Positions 1 to 8,505 are shown, numbered from the stretch's first letter. The stretch: 29,494 nucleotides of DNA from an uncultured Clostridia bacterium (GCA_946615495.1 CAMOHY010000003.1:1-29494), one strand, 5' to 3'. Notes: generated by a model not told the origin, from the sequence alone. Translations and numbers: made by a program.

Positions 1-37
1 ATGTTGCTTCCTCTATCAATTTGCGGCCGTAAAATGA

Positions 38-73
38 GCGCTTCCAGGCAAAATGCCCGGAAGCGCCATTTTT
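38..73. terminator. Bidirectional intrinsic terminator hairpin
   Basis: An 8-bp perfect stem (GCGCTTCC, 38-45, with GGAAGCGC, 59-66) is extended inside by a 3-bp GGC/GCC stem after one mismatch. On the plus strand it is followed by CATTTTT, and on the minus strand by TCATTTT. It could end a plus-strand gene lying left of the window, the minus-strand sugar operon, or both. Direction is uncertain. Confidence 0.6.
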
Positions 74-90
74 ACAGCAAATTGATGTTC

Positions 91-122
91 CCATGGAAAG
101 CCTGCTCGCAGACTTTCCATGG
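91..122. repeat. Perfect 10-bp inverted repeat, 12-nt loop
   Basis: CCATGGAAAG (91-100) and CTTTCCATGG (113-122) are perfect reverse complements with a 12-nt spacer. No T-run follows on either strand, so it is not a standard terminator. It lies between two other hairpins beyond the end of the operon and may protect the 3' end of the mRNA or bind a protein. The role is not known. Confidence 0.6.
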
Positions 123-150
123 CAGCGCATCGGCTTTGCCGGTGCGCAAA

Positions 151-176
151 GGCCGCCGCGTTTTCACGCGGCGGCC
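151..176 (-). terminator. Strong GC hairpin, probable end of sugar operon
   Basis: GGCCGCCGCG (151-160) pairs perfectly with CGCGGCGGCC (167-176) around a 6-nt loop. It starts about 40 nt beyond the stop codon of the last sugar-operon gene. On the minus strand only TTTGCG follows, so the T-tract is short. It may act together with the hairpin at 38-66, or mainly as a 3' stabilising structure. Confidence 0.6.
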
Positions 177-214
177 CAAGGATTCACCGAAATGCGATAT
201 TCAACGATTCCAAA

Positions 215-1585
215 TTATTTGGCGTTGAAGGTGTCGCACTGGCCCTGCCACACGGGCATGCCGGCTTCGATCAGTTCGGCAGGAGTATGGCTGCCCAGTT
301 CCCACAGCAGGGAGCCGTCGCCGCCGCCTTCGCGGCCCAGCACGGCGTTCTGGGTGCCCAGGTAGGTGACCTTGTTCAGACGGCAATGTTCGGGCTGACG
401 CAGCATGGCGTAGGTCTCGTCCACAGCGCGGTCATCGGTGTAGTTGTACTTGTTGCCGATCCAGCTGTCTTCATCGTCGTAGCCGGGAGTGGGGTTGGAC
501 CACAGGTCATAGATGAAGGTCAGCTTGGCGATGGTTTCTTCATCGTAGCAAGCGGGGATCATGGTGATGTTGTCGCTGATAACGTTGATGTAGGTGTCGC
601 CTTCATGGGGCACAGGCCAAGCAACGCAGCCCCAGTCGTCGGTCATATCGGCCATTTCGGAGTTGTCGTTGAAGCCGCCGTAGGTCTGGTATACATAGAA
701 GCCGCAGTAGCCCTGCTTCCAAGCATCCTTGTACCAGTCCCAGTTAGCGCCGTCGGGAGTGGGAGCCCAATACTTGCTCTGCACATCCTTGAACCAGGAC
801 AGAGCTTCCATGGTTTCGGAGGAGCCCATGGCGGGATAGATCTTGCCTTCGTCGTCAAAGTCGAAGAAGCAGCCGCCATTGGAGAACACGGACAGCACGT
901 AAGCGTCGTCGCCGGAGCCGATGAGGCCGTAGATGTCGTTCACGCCGTCGTTGTCGGTGTCGCGGGTGATCTTAGCCAGCAGTTCTTCAAAGGCAGCCCA
1001 AGTCCACTTGCCTTCAGCCTGCATGTCATAGATGGATTCCCATTCGATGTCCGCTTCTTCCAGCACGCGCTTGTTGAAGTACAGGCAGCCGCGGGGTTCG
1101 CTGTTGCCCGCATACAGGCCGTAGAGCTTGCCGCCCACGGTCATGAATTCCTTTTCAGCAGCGTTCCACTTTTCAGCGTTCAGGTCCACATACTTGTCGT
1201 TGATGGGAGCGGCGACGCCGTTGGCCACCAGGGAGCCGACCTTGCCGGGCTCGATGATGTACAGCCGCAGGCTGCCATCGGGAGTGCCGGTGAAGTTGAT
1301 CATTTCTTCAGCGCAGGTGCCCCAGTCGCCGCCCTGCTTCTGATGAATGTTCACGTTGTAGGTTTCATTGATCCAGTCGCGATAAGCATACGTAGCAGCC
1401 TGTTCTTCGGTGGGGTTTTCAACGCGCAGGCCTTCGCCAGACCAATAGTCCAGCACCAGCACTTCGGCGCCGCCAAAGTCGATGCCTTCGACCACGGCGG
1501 GATACCCTTCGGGCGTTTCAGCCAGCGCGGCACAGCACGCGCACAGCATGATCGCAGCAAGCAGCAGAGCAACCAGTTTCTTCAT
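215..1585 (-). CDS. Secreted sugar ABC transporter solute-binding protein (family 1)
   Basis: This 456-residue protein should capture a sugar or oligosaccharide outside the cell and deliver it to the two permeases encoded just upstream. The N-terminus is a signal peptide (MKK, then a hydrophobic run) ending in ALA-E at residues 20-23, a good signal peptidase I site. Cys17 and Cys18 leave a lipoprotein start possible, but Cys at -2 is unusual for a lipobox. Near the middle, DTDNDGVNDIYG resembles the calcium-loop-like motif common in large family-1 binding proteins. The C-terminal half is rich in Trp and Tyr, as expected for sugar stacking. The start is fixed by AAGGAGG 7 nt before ATG. It is the last gene of the operon, 142 nt after the permease, with its own likely promoter at 1648-1676. 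The substrate cannot be read from sequence. Confidence 0.9.
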   Translation of the reverse strand: MKKLVALLLAAIMLCACCAALAETPEGYPAVVEGIDFGGAEVLVLDYWSGEGLRVENPTEEQAATYAYRDWINETYNVNIHQKQGGDWGTCAEEMINFTGTPDGSLRLYIIEPGKVGSLVANGVAAPINDKYVDLNAEKWNAAEKEFMTVGGKLYGLYAGNSEPRGCLYFNKRVLEEADIEWESIYDMQAEGKWTWAAFEELLAKITRDTDNDGVNDIYGLIGSGDDAYVLSVFSNGGCFFDFDDEGKIYPAMGSSETMEALSWFKDVQSKYWAPTPDGANWDWYKDAWKQGYCGFYVYQTYGGFNDNSEMADMTDDWGCVAWPVPHEGDTYINVISDNITMIPACYDEETIAKLTFIYDLWSNPTPGYDDEDSWIGNKYNYTDDRAVDETYAMLRQPEHCRLNKVTYLGTQNAVLGREGGGDGSLLWELGSHTPAELIEAGMPVWQGQCDTFNAK

Positions 1586-1647
1586 AGAAAAAAACCTCCT
1601 TGTAATATTTCTATGCGTTTAAACAACGCACAGGTTTTAATAGGATA

Positions 1648-1676
1648 AGTATAAACCAAATGATACAGAATTGCAA
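1648..1676 (-). promoter_or_regulatory. Likely sigma-A promoter for the terminal binding-protein gene
   Basis: On the minus strand, TTGCAA (1676-1671) and TATACT (1653-1648) are separated by exactly 17 nt. The -35 matches 4 of 6 and the -10 matches 5 of 6 consensus positions. The predicted start near 1641 gives a leader of about 55 nt ahead of the AAGGAGG site. An extra promoter would raise binding protein above permease, a normal arrangement for importers. Confidence 0.55.
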
Positions 1677-1727
1677 GCAAATTTTGTGCATAATACTCTC
1701 ATTTGTTGCGCATTTTGCACCATAAGA

Positions 1728-2717
1728 TTATTCCTTGGAGCCGCTCATGGCGATGCTTTCCACGAAGGTGCGCTGGGTGAAGATGTACAGGATAATCAGC
1801 GGCACCGAGCAGATGAGCACGCCCACGAAGATGAGCTGCTGCTGCCGGGCGTTGGGCACCACCACGGCCACATCGGACCCCTGCGCGAAATACCGGCTCA
1901 TGCGGGACACGATGGAGGACAATTGCACGGAGTAAATAGAATAGCTGGACAGGAAGTTGCGGCTGTAGAACAAGTCCGTCCACTGCCAGACGAAGGAGAA
2001 CAGGAAGCAGCTGGCGATGGTGGGCAGGGCGTCAGGCAGCATGATTTTGAGGAAGGTGTGCATGGTGCTGCACCCATCCACATAGGCCGCCTCCTCCAGG
2101 GACTTGGGAATGCCCTTGAAGTACTGGCGCAGCATGTAAATATACAGCCCGTCCTTAAGGCCCATGCAGGTAAGGCTCATGAGCACATAGGGAACGATGG
2201 ACGTGCGCAGGTTCAGCGGCTTGCCCCCCAGGGCCGGGATGAGGCCGAACAGGTCAAAGGACGCGAACTGCACATACAGAGAGGTCTGGATGGTCTGGGG
2301 CGGCACGATGATGAGCAGCACCACGCAGGCGAACCAGAACTTTTTCAGCGGGAAGCTGTAGCGGGCAAAGCCGTAGCCCACCAGGGTGCACGCAATCACC
2401 TGGCACACCGACACCAGCAGCGACGTCCACAGCGTGTTGAGGATGGACCGGGGCAGATTGGTCAGGTCCGCCACGATCTTGTAGTTATCCAATGTCACAT
2501 GGCGGGGCAGCAGCACGATGGTGGAATCGTACAGGTCGCTTTCCACCATGAGGCTGGTGGAAAAGCGGATGATGAGGGGCTGGATAATCATGAAGCACAG
2601 CCCAAAGAGCAGCAGGCCGCGGGCAATGGAAATGCCGTACTTCTTGATTTTGGATTTGACCACGTATTTGGTATCCCGCTTGGAGACGTGCTTGACGGCG
2701 GAAGCGTCAGTCTTCAT
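1728..2717 (-). CDS. Carbohydrate ABC transporter permease, MalG type
   Basis: This 329-residue inner-membrane permease is one half of the second sugar-import channel in the operon. The first transmembrane helix spans about residues 33-51 and several more follow. The ABC-docking EAA loop is at residues 208-215 (EEAAYVDG), 100-odd residues from the C-terminus as is usual for MalG relatives. The last residues (SIAMSGSKE) match the typical MalG-type ending. Its start overlaps the end of the upstream MalF-type permease by 11 nt, with a GGGGGGTG ribosome site, so the two are probably translated together. The ATPase partner is not encoded nearby, so a shared MsmX-like ATPase elsewhere is likely (inference from family). 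Confidence 0.93.
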   Translation of the reverse strand: MKTDASAVKHVSKRDTKYVVKSKIKKYGISIARGLLLFGLCFMIIQPLIIRFSTSLMVESDLYDSTIVLLPRHVTLDNYKIVADLTNLPRSILNTLWTSLLVSVCQVIACTLVGYGFARYSFPLKKFWFACVVLLIIVPPQTIQTSLYVQFASFDLFGLIPALGGKPLNLRTSIVPYVLMSLTCMGLKDGLYIYMLRQYFKGIPKSLEEAAYVDGCSTMHTFLKIMLPDALPTIASCFLFSFVWQWTDLFYSRNFLSSYSIYSVQLSSIVSRMSRYFAQGSDVAVVVPNARQQQLIFVGVLICSVPLIILYIFTQRTFVESIAMSGSKE

Positions 2718-3690
2718 AGTAATGCACCCCCCTGTTGATGATAATGGCGCTGATACCGATGAAGAGAATGGCCACGCCGAAGTAAATCCAGCTCATGGCC
2801 GAGGCCATGCCGAAATCGAACTGGCTGTACATGACCGTGTTGATGCGCTCCATCACCCGGTTATCGTTCTTCATGAAGAAGTCGATGATGGTGTAGATGG
2901 TGTTCACCAGCAGCAGCGGGCTGACCATGGGGAAGGTGATTTTCCAGAACGCTTCCCAGGCGGTGCAGCCTTCCACGTCCGCCGCTTCATACAGGGACGG
3001 GGAAATGGCCTGCAGGCCGGAGAGGAACACGATGATCTGGATGCCGCTGGCCATAACGATATCGTAGATGGCGTCAATCATGTCAAACAGCACGGTGAAT
3101 ACCCCGCTGCCGATGCCGGACACGGAAAGCAGGTCCTGCAGGGCGGCGGAAATGTTCACGCCGGAGGATTTGCCCACGGCTTCCGCCATGCCGGCCATCA
3201 TGTCGTAGAATTCGTTCTGGCTTTCGATGCCGGCCAGCACGCCGGAGGACAGAATCACGGGCAGGAAGAAGATGGCGCGGGCCAAGGTTCTGCCCTTGAA
3301 GTTCTGGTTCAGGATCACGGCGACGACGAAGGACATGACGATGGTGGCGATGGCGTTCACGCCCATACGGCTGATTTCTTCCACCAAGTACTTATTGAAT
3401 CCGGGGTCCACGCCCAGGGCGTTCTGGTAGTTCCGAAACGCGATGAAGGTGTAGCTGTAGCCCTGGCCGGGGTTTTGCACCACGGTGCTGAAGCTCATCC
3501 GGATGGAGTTCAGCATGGGGGTTAGCATGAAGAAGATAAAGCCGATGATGAAGGGCAGGATGAAGGCCACGCCCTGGCGGGCCTGCCGGGAACGCATGGT
3601 GCCAAAATCCTTGGTGCCGGGAATGAAGGTGCAGATGGACTCTTTCAGCCCCCAGCGTTCCCGGTCGTATTTTTTATTCTTTCTGCTCAT
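2707..3690 (-). CDS. Sugar ABC transporter permease, MalF type
   Basis: This 327-residue permease pairs with the overlapping MalG-type gene to form the second channel. A basic cytoplasmic N-terminus of about 40 residues precedes the first transmembrane helix (about 41-58). The EAA loop is at residues 234-241 (YEAADVEG), followed by FWKITFP, the usual continuation in MalF relatives. Between the second and third helix groups (about 155-205) lies a longer extracytoplasmic stretch than in minimal permeases. Start and upstream stop overlap as ATGA, so translation is coupled to the DUF5696 gene. The substrate is unknown. Confidence 0.93.
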   Translation of the reverse strand: MSRKNKKYDRERWGLKESICTFIPGTKDFGTMRSRQARQGVAFILPFIIGFIFFMLTPMLNSIRMSFSTVVQNPGQGYSYTFIAFRNYQNALGVDPGFNKYLVEEISRMGVNAIATIVMSFVVAVILNQNFKGRTLARAIFFLPVILSSGVLAGIESQNEFYDMMAGMAEAVGKSSGVNISAALQDLLSVSGIGSGVFTVLFDMIDAIYDIVMASGIQIIVFLSGLQAISPSLYEAADVEGCTAWEAFWKITFPMVSPLLLVNTIYTIIDFFMKNDNRVMERINTVMYSQFDFGMASAMSWIYFGVAILFIGISAIIINRGVHYYED

Positions 3691-6305
3691 TCCTGTTCAC
3701 CCCCTTCAACAACGTAGCCGCGGGCGGGAATGAGAACCGGCCCTGCCTGGTAATCCTCCATGCCGTAGTTGACGTACACCTTTGCGCCGCCTTCGTAGGT
3801 GGTGGCGGTCACTCCGGTGTCCAGCGTTTCATGGTTTGTGATCCGCTGGCCGTTGAGGCCCGCCATGGCGGCCTGGTAATCGGAAATGAGCTTCACCGCG
3901 TCATCCTTCCAGGCGCTGTAGTTGGCCCCAAAGTAACCGGAATGGAAGGTATCCTGCAATACCTTGGTATTTTCGGCCATGAAGGTGAAGTTCAAGCCGG
4001 CGCCATATTCCGCGCAGCGCAGGAATTCCGTCTGCCAGTCGTTGGACAGGTTGATGGGCTTGCCGGTGTAGTTCACCGCGCCGTGCAGGGCGATCTGGTA
4101 GAAGGGCACGGAAGCGTCCAGGATGGAATATTCCACGCCGTTTAAATCCATATCCGTAATGATATCGGCGTACGGCATGGCGTAGTCATAGCCCTCCTTA
4201 ATCATCACGGCCTCCCCCGCCGCCTTGGCCTGCTTGAGGGAATTAATGTTCATCTGCTTCACCTGTTCGCGCGTCACCATATCGTTGGCATAGTAGTCCG
4301 CGCTGAGCAGGTTGCCGATATCGCGGAAGGCGACGCCGTAGGCTTTCCGCTCCGCAAGGGCGTTGATGAGGTTGTCCGTGGAGCGCTGGGCGTACTTGGG
4401 CTGCACCAGATAGAAGCTGTCCTGATCGTCGTCTCCCCGGTAGGTGATGGGAGAATAGGGCACGATGGACACCTGCTCGCGGGTTGTGTAGCGGGCAGCG
4501 TCCCGGAAGGGGATGAAGCCCTGGAAAAGGCCGCTGTTGTAGGCAAAGCAGCTGATGCCGTCAAAATACAGGGCAGCGCCGGTATTCTTGGCGTCGTTGA
4601 TGAGCAGTTCCATGCCCTTGCTGCCGCCCAGCTCGCCCACCACCTTAACGGAGGTGAGCACCTTCTGCTTCACGCCGCCGTTGCTCCAGCCGGTCATGCG
4701 CACATTCAGATTCTTCACGTTGTCCCGCACCAGGTCGCGAATGATATCGGTAGCCTGAGAGAAGGTGGTGGTGGCCACCACGGAATCCACCGGCATGCCG
4801 AGCTTGACCACCGTCTTGTCGATGGCGCCCACCAATTCCACGGAAACGGGCATATCGGCGTTCACGTCGGCGTTCCTGAGTTCGGGGTACACATCCCGCA
4901 GATAGTCGCCGTAGGACTTGGCCATATCCACATAGCTGGCGCTGTCCACAAAGCGGTAGCGCTGCCGCACGGTGTCCGAGGGAATCTGCTTTTCAAACAT
5001 GTACACCAGGGTGCCCGTTTTGTTGGATACGTTGTACTGGTCGCCATGGAGCACGGTGTAGCGGGCGCAGACCCAGTTGTAGCTGTTGTAGCGCATGCTG
5101 ATATCGGCCTGCACGCTGCCATAGGAGGAAGCGCCTTCCATGATGCAGATGAAGGAGCCGCCGTTCTTGGCCATGCCGAACACGGGGAAGGTGTTCTTGG
5201 TTTCGTTCACCACTTCGTTGCGGAAGGTGGCGTAATCCCAGCCGTACATGTTGGCGTAATAGCTGTTCTGGGAAAGCTTGCCGTTGTTCAGGTTGATGAG
5301 CGCGCCGCCCCCTTCAGGAACGAACATGAAGCCCTCGTCCTGCACCCCGGCCGCGCCGAACATGGGCAGCACGGTAAGGGAGGTGATGGGGAAGCTGTTG
5401 CGGTAGCGGATTTCATCGTAAGGCACTTCCACCACGAAGTCGCCGCCGTCCAGAATATACCGCAGGGTGATATTGAACACAGGCTTTTGGGTGGTGGCGG
5501 CGTTGGCGATCAGCTGCTGGTCCAGGTCAAAATCCTCCTGGGTGTAGCCCACCTGCACGAAGTAATCGGAAATCGTTTGATAGTCCGCCTTCTTGCTGGT
5601 GTCCAGCACGCGGATGGCCTGTTCCGCCGCGGAGGGATACATGGCCAGAATCGCTTCCCGTTCGCTGTCCGTTTTGGCGGCCAGGGTTTCGGGGGAATAG
5701 ATGTTGTAAACGTTGCCGATCTTGCTGTTCACCTTGGACTTGGACATGCCCAGCTCGGTCTTCATCTTTTCCGTGAACATCTGATACCTTTCCTCAGTGA
5801 TGGCGTAGGGCATCAGATAAATCTTGTTGATATCGCCCACGGAATAAATGACTTCCACGGAATTGTCCGTCACTTCGCCGATGGTATAGGTCCCGTTCAT
5901 GATGGAACGCTGATAGTTGTTGTAGTTGATATTGGCCGTGCCCTTATCCTTATCGGTATAGGTCATCAGCAGGGTGGATTGGAGGGCGTACAGGTTGGCC
6001 TGGCTGCCCTTGGCCTTGGCGTCGCTGTCCGAATCCTTGGGGTTGGACAGCCATTCCCGGCCGTTCCCCTTTTCCGTCAGCTTGAACTGCGTCGTTCCCG
6101 TATCCAGTTCAAACTTGAGCTGGTCGTTTTCCAGGGTGATGGTTTCGCCCTTCCCGTCATAATAGGATACTACGGGAAGCCGTTCGATCTGCTCGTCCTT
6201 CTGGGAATAAAGGGGAATGCCCACGAAGTAGATGAGCGCGGCCAACAGCAGTATCACAATGATCCAGGGAATCAGCCGCCGGAGGATGGAAGATTTCTTG
6301 TTCAT
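3687..6305 (-). CDS. DUF5696-family membrane-anchored surface protein, possible glycoside hydrolase
   Basis: This 872-residue protein has a short basic N-terminus and one transmembrane helix (about 11-30); the rest should lie outside the cell. Residues about 40-480 are beta-rich, like an N-terminal sandwich. Residues about 490-780 read like a TIM barrel, with strand-end motifs such as VRMTGWSNGG (535-544), AFRDIGNLLSADY (659-671) and EGYDYAMPYAD (704-714). The tail (about 815-872) is a short beta domain. I recognise the family as DUF5696 from memory. The layout recalls retaining glycoside hydrolases with a sandwich-barrel-sandwich order, and D662, E704 and D707 are candidate catalytic acids, but that is inference. 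Its start follows GGAGGGG by 8 nt, 15 nt after the YIP1 gene, and its stop overlaps the next permease, so it belongs with the transporter. Confidence 0.8.
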   Translation of the reverse strand: MNKKSSILRRLIPWIIVILLLAALIYFVGIPLYSQKDEQIERLPVVSYYDGKGETITLENDQLKFELDTGTTQFKLTEKGNGREWLSNPKDSDSDAKAKGSQANLYALQSTLLMTYTDKDKGTANINYNNYQRSIMNGTYTIGEVTDNSVEVIYSVGDINKIYLMPYAITEERYQMFTEKMKTELGMSKSKVNSKIGNVYNIYSPETLAAKTDSEREAILAMYPSAAEQAIRVLDTSKKADYQTISDYFVQVGYTQEDFDLDQQLIANAATTQKPVFNITLRYILDGGDFVVEVPYDEIRYRNSFPITSLTVLPMFGAAGVQDEGFMFVPEGGGALINLNNGKLSQNSYYANMYGWDYATFRNEVVNETKNTFPVFGMAKNGGSFICIMEGASSYGSVQADISMRYNSYNWVCARYTVLHGDQYNVSNKTGTLVYMFEKQIPSDTVRQRYRFVDSASYVDMAKSYGDYLRDVYPELRNADVNADMPVSVELVGAIDKTVVKLGMPVDSVVATTTFSQATDIIRDLVRDNVKNLNVRMTGWSNGGVKQKVLTSVKVVGELGGSKGMELLINDAKNTGAALYFDGISCFAYNSGLFQGFIPFRDAARYTTREQVSIVPYSPITYRGDDDQDSFYLVQPKYAQRSTDNLINALAERKAYGVAFRDIGNLLSADYYANDMVTREQVKQMNINSLKQAKAAGEAVMIKEGYDYAMPYADIITDMDLNGVEYSILDASVPFYQIALHGAVNYTGKPINLSNDWQTEFLRCAEYGAGLNFTFMAENTKVLQDTFHSGYFGANYSAWKDDAVKLISDYQAAMAGLNGQRITNHETLDTGVTATTYEGGAKVYVNYGMEDYQAGPVLIPARGYVVEGGEQE

Positions 6306-6320
6306 TTCTCTATCCCCTCC

Positions 6321-7007
6321 TTAGTAAAGCCTGAATGCGATTTCGCGATACAGGGATACGAAGAAGCCGATCGCGTCGCTCAGGAGGCTGAAGAAAACCA
6401 GCAGCAAAAACAGGATGACCAAAGCGCCAAACACGGTGATAATGAGAAAAAGGAAGGTTTTTCCCGGCGAATAATCGTGCACCTGCATCAAGCCCACAAA
6501 GGCCAGGAACACACACCAGATCACCGATACGCTGGCCAGCACGGAATAGTAAGCCGCTTCGTCAAAGGAGATCACGTGGCTGATGAGGATCAGGGGCAAT
6601 TGGATCAGGATATAGGGCACCAGCGCGTAGCACATGGCCATATAAATATCCTTGAACCGGCCTTTGCCGTCAAACAGCGTGGACAGCGCCCAGTTGCTCA
6701 GACACAGGATCAGGAAGGGCAGAAGGAGGGAGCCGCACTGCTCGTAAATGTTGATATACTGCAGCGGAGCGGTGATGAACTGGAAGTTCGTTATCATCAG
6801 CCGCAGCACATAGGTGAGCAGGAACAGGAACAGGAAGGTGTGGGCCGCCAGAAGAGACCCGCGGCCTTCATGCACCAAATCCCAGAACCCATCAAAGGGA
6901 TGGAAAATGACATACAAGCCATAGCGGAGTGAAGCCTTGTAGCGGCTCCAGCCTTGCCGGCTTCCGCCCTGGGCGGATACGTTACCGAGCGATTTTGCTG
7001 CGTTCAT
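6321..7007 (-). CDS. YIP1-family polytopic membrane protein
   Basis: This 228-residue protein has a soluble N-terminus of about 30 residues and then about five transmembrane helices. The opening of the hydrophobic domain, with HPFDGFWDL near residues 40-48, is the pattern seen at the start of bacterial Yip1 domains. Bacterial YIP1 proteins have no settled function; roles in assembling or placing membrane proteins are guesses. The start overlaps the end of the NHL/TPR gene by 26 nt and has a perfect GGAGGT site 8 nt before ATG. It sits between an exported propeller protein and a surface DUF5696 protein, so a role in building that surface complex is a fair inference. Confidence 0.82.
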   Translation of the reverse strand: MNAAKSLGNVSAQGGSRQGWSRYKASLRYGLYVIFHPFDGFWDLVHEGRGSLLAAHTFLFLFLLTYVLRLMITNFQFITAPLQYINIYEQCGSLLLPFLILCLSNWALSTLFDGKGRFKDIYMAMCYALVPYILIQLPLILISHVISFDEAAYYSVLASVSVIWCVFLAFVGLMQVHDYSPGKTFLFLIITVFGALVILFLLLVFFSLLSDAIGFFVSLYREIAFRLY

Positions 7008-8490
7008 ACGCTTCCACCTCCGCTTTCGTTTTCTTCACTTTCCGGATAACCAACGGCACAATCAGCAGGCACGCCAGCGCCGCCACCACCCAGCCGATGT
7101 TTTTCTCCACCAGCTCCTTGCGGTAATAGCGGTAGGCCCGGCCGTAATTTTCCCGGTCATGGGACATTTTGAAGTAGTCCATGGCTTCTTCATACTGCTC
7201 CTGCCGCATCAGGGTCCGGCCGATGCCGATGAAGGCGCTGTTGTAATTGGCGTTCAGCTTCAGCACCTGCCGCCAGGTTTCTGCGCTGCCGTCGTAATCG
7301 CCCCGCAGGTACTCGTCGTTGGCCTGATAAATCAGGTTGCCGTACTCGGTGGGGGTGAACACGGTGATGCTGGCCTCGTTTTCATCCAGGCACAGCAGGT
7401 CCCGCCCCATATGCTCAATGGACACGGCGGACAGGAACGCGCCTTCGCTGTTGCCCTTGGTGCCGAAGGCCCACAGCATGATGCCCTGAGAGTCGTAGCC
7501 GAACACGCGGCCGCGGGTGCGGTCAAAGGCGATGTAGATGTTGTTGTCCAGCACCGTGATATCCTTGAACTTGGAGGGGCCGTAATCCTGGCTGCCTTCC
7601 ACCCACACCAGTTCGCCGATGGGGGGATAGCGGTCGTTCTTGATGAGGATATCGTTGCCGATGGCGTTCAGACGGCGAATGGGCTTGGCATTGTCGTAGA
7701 GAAGATCGTATTCGCTGAACACGATGTTGGTGGCGTAAATGAAGCCTTCGCTGTCGATGTAGATGTTTTCATACTCGGTGGGCACGAAGGACGCCTGCTG
7801 GGCCCGCTGCTCCTTGGTGGTGAAGAACGTTTTCCAGATGTAGTCCCACATGTTGTACTTCACCGTGTTGGCGCCGATGAAGCCGGTGAACGTGCCGTCC
7901 GCTTCGTATTTGATAAGGCCCTTGTTCACGTTGGTGGCCAGAACGAACACGCGGCCCACGCTGTCGGTTACCAGCTTGCTGGGCAGGTAATTCAGGCTCT
8001 GGTCAAAGGTGGAATCGTTGGGCTTTAAGAAGGACTGGAGGTAGTTTAAGTCCTTGTCCGCCTTAATCACCCGGTTGTTGTTGGTGTCGGCGATGTACAG
8101 ATTGCCTTCCGGGTCCACGGAGACATCGCTGGGGGTGTTGAGGGTGGCGGGCTGGGCGCCTTTGATCTCGTCAATCACCCGGACCAGGGAAAACGTGTTG
8201 TTTTCACGCTTCAATTGCAGGATGCGGTTGTTGCCCGTATCGCAGATGTACAGGTCGTCATCCTTCACATACAGGCTCTGGGGCCTGCGCATGGCCGTTT
8301 CCAGACCCAGGGTGGCGCTGTAGAGCACCTGGTCCACCCGGTAGGCGTCCGGAGATTCGCGCAGGCCGCCCCAGTAATCGTAATTGTAGGTATAGGTGCT
8401 GGACACGCCGTCGTCCGCCAGGGCCAGGCCCAGGGGGAGCAAAAGACTCACGGCCAGAAGCATGGCCAGCAGCCTGGTCAATTTTTTCAC
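6982..8490 (-). CDS. NHL beta-propeller / TPR protein with C-terminal membrane anchor
   Basis: The 502-residue product starts at GTG 8490, which has GGAGG 10 nt before it. An in-frame ATG at 8508 would place that GGAGG inside the coding region and is the alternative. The parts are a signal peptide (about 1-26, ending LALA-D), NHL propeller repeats (about 65-375, with blades such as YICDTGNNRILQL at 81-93 and NLYIADTNNNRVIKAD at 130-145), about two TPR-like helix pairs (385-448), one transmembrane helix (about 464-483) and a basic tail. It should be an extracellular propeller held to the membrane, facing the binding protein and the DUF5696 protein. NHL proteins usually bind ligands or partners; some are lactonases. 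I see no clear catalytic set, so a binding or scaffold role is more likely. Confidence 0.85.
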   Translation of the reverse strand: MKKLTRLLAMLLAVSLLLPLGLALADDGVSSTYTYNYDYWGGLRESPDAYRVDQVLYSATLGLETAMRRPQSLYVKDDDLYICDTGNNRILQLKRENNTFSLVRVIDEIKGAQPATLNTPSDVSVDPEGNLYIADTNNNRVIKADKDLNYLQSFLKPNDSTFDQSLNYLPSKLVTDSVGRVFVLATNVNKGLIKYEADGTFTGFIGANTVKYNMWDYIWKTFFTTKEQRAQQASFVPTEYENIYIDSEGFIYATNIVFSEYDLLYDNAKPIRRLNAIGNDILIKNDRYPPIGELVWVEGSQDYGPSKFKDITVLDNNIYIAFDRTRGRVFGYDSQGIMLWAFGTKGNSEGAFLSAVSIEHMGRDLLCLDENEASITVFTPTEYGNLIYQANDEYLRGDYDGSAETWRQVLKLNANYNSAFIGIGRTLMRQEQYEEAMDYFKMSHDRENYGRAYRYYRKELVEKNIGWVVAALACLLIVPLVIRKVKKTKAEVEAYERSKIAR

Positions 8491-8500
8491 TGTTTTCTTT

Positions 8501-8505
8501 CCTCC
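8501..8505 (-). promoter_or_regulatory. Ribosome binding site deciding the GTG start
   Basis: The mRNA reads ATGGGAGGAAAGAAAACAGTG here. The perfect GGAGG core lies 10 nt before GTG 8490 and would be codons 2-3 if the ATG at 8508 were used. The ATG has only a partial AAGGG site before it. The protein from GTG begins VKKLTRLL, a classic signal-peptide start. Confidence 0.55.

Larger units (their letters stand above)
1..214. other. Non-coding region downstream of the sugar operon
   Basis: I see no convincing gene here. The stretch holds three separate inverted repeats, at 38-66, 91-122 and 151-176, downstream of the last gene of the minus-strand sugar operon. The open frames crossing it are antisense or low-complexity frames without a good ribosome binding site. 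A gene ending to the left of the window cannot be excluded for the first ~35 bases. Confidence 0.6.

Noticed and set aside
1..228. Plus-strand 75-codon frame at the left edge
   Set aside because: It runs through two strong hairpins and into the end of a real minus-strand gene, with no domain or ribosome site visible.
1519..1585. Lipoprotein signal (LCAC) in the terminal binding protein
   Set aside because: Cys at -2 is atypical, and a clean ALA-E signal peptidase I site follows directly. It is kept only as an alternative.
119..1648. Long plus-strand open frame (509 codons) opposite the binding-protein gene
   Set aside because: It is antisense to a clear solute-binding protein, is rich in Gly, Val and His as shadow frames in GC-rich DNA are, and has no plausible start site or recognisable domain.
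5046..6932. Plus-strand frame (628 codons) spanning the DUF5696 and YIP1 genes
   Set aside because: It crosses the boundary of two well-supported minus-strand genes, has no domain and is again low-complexity.
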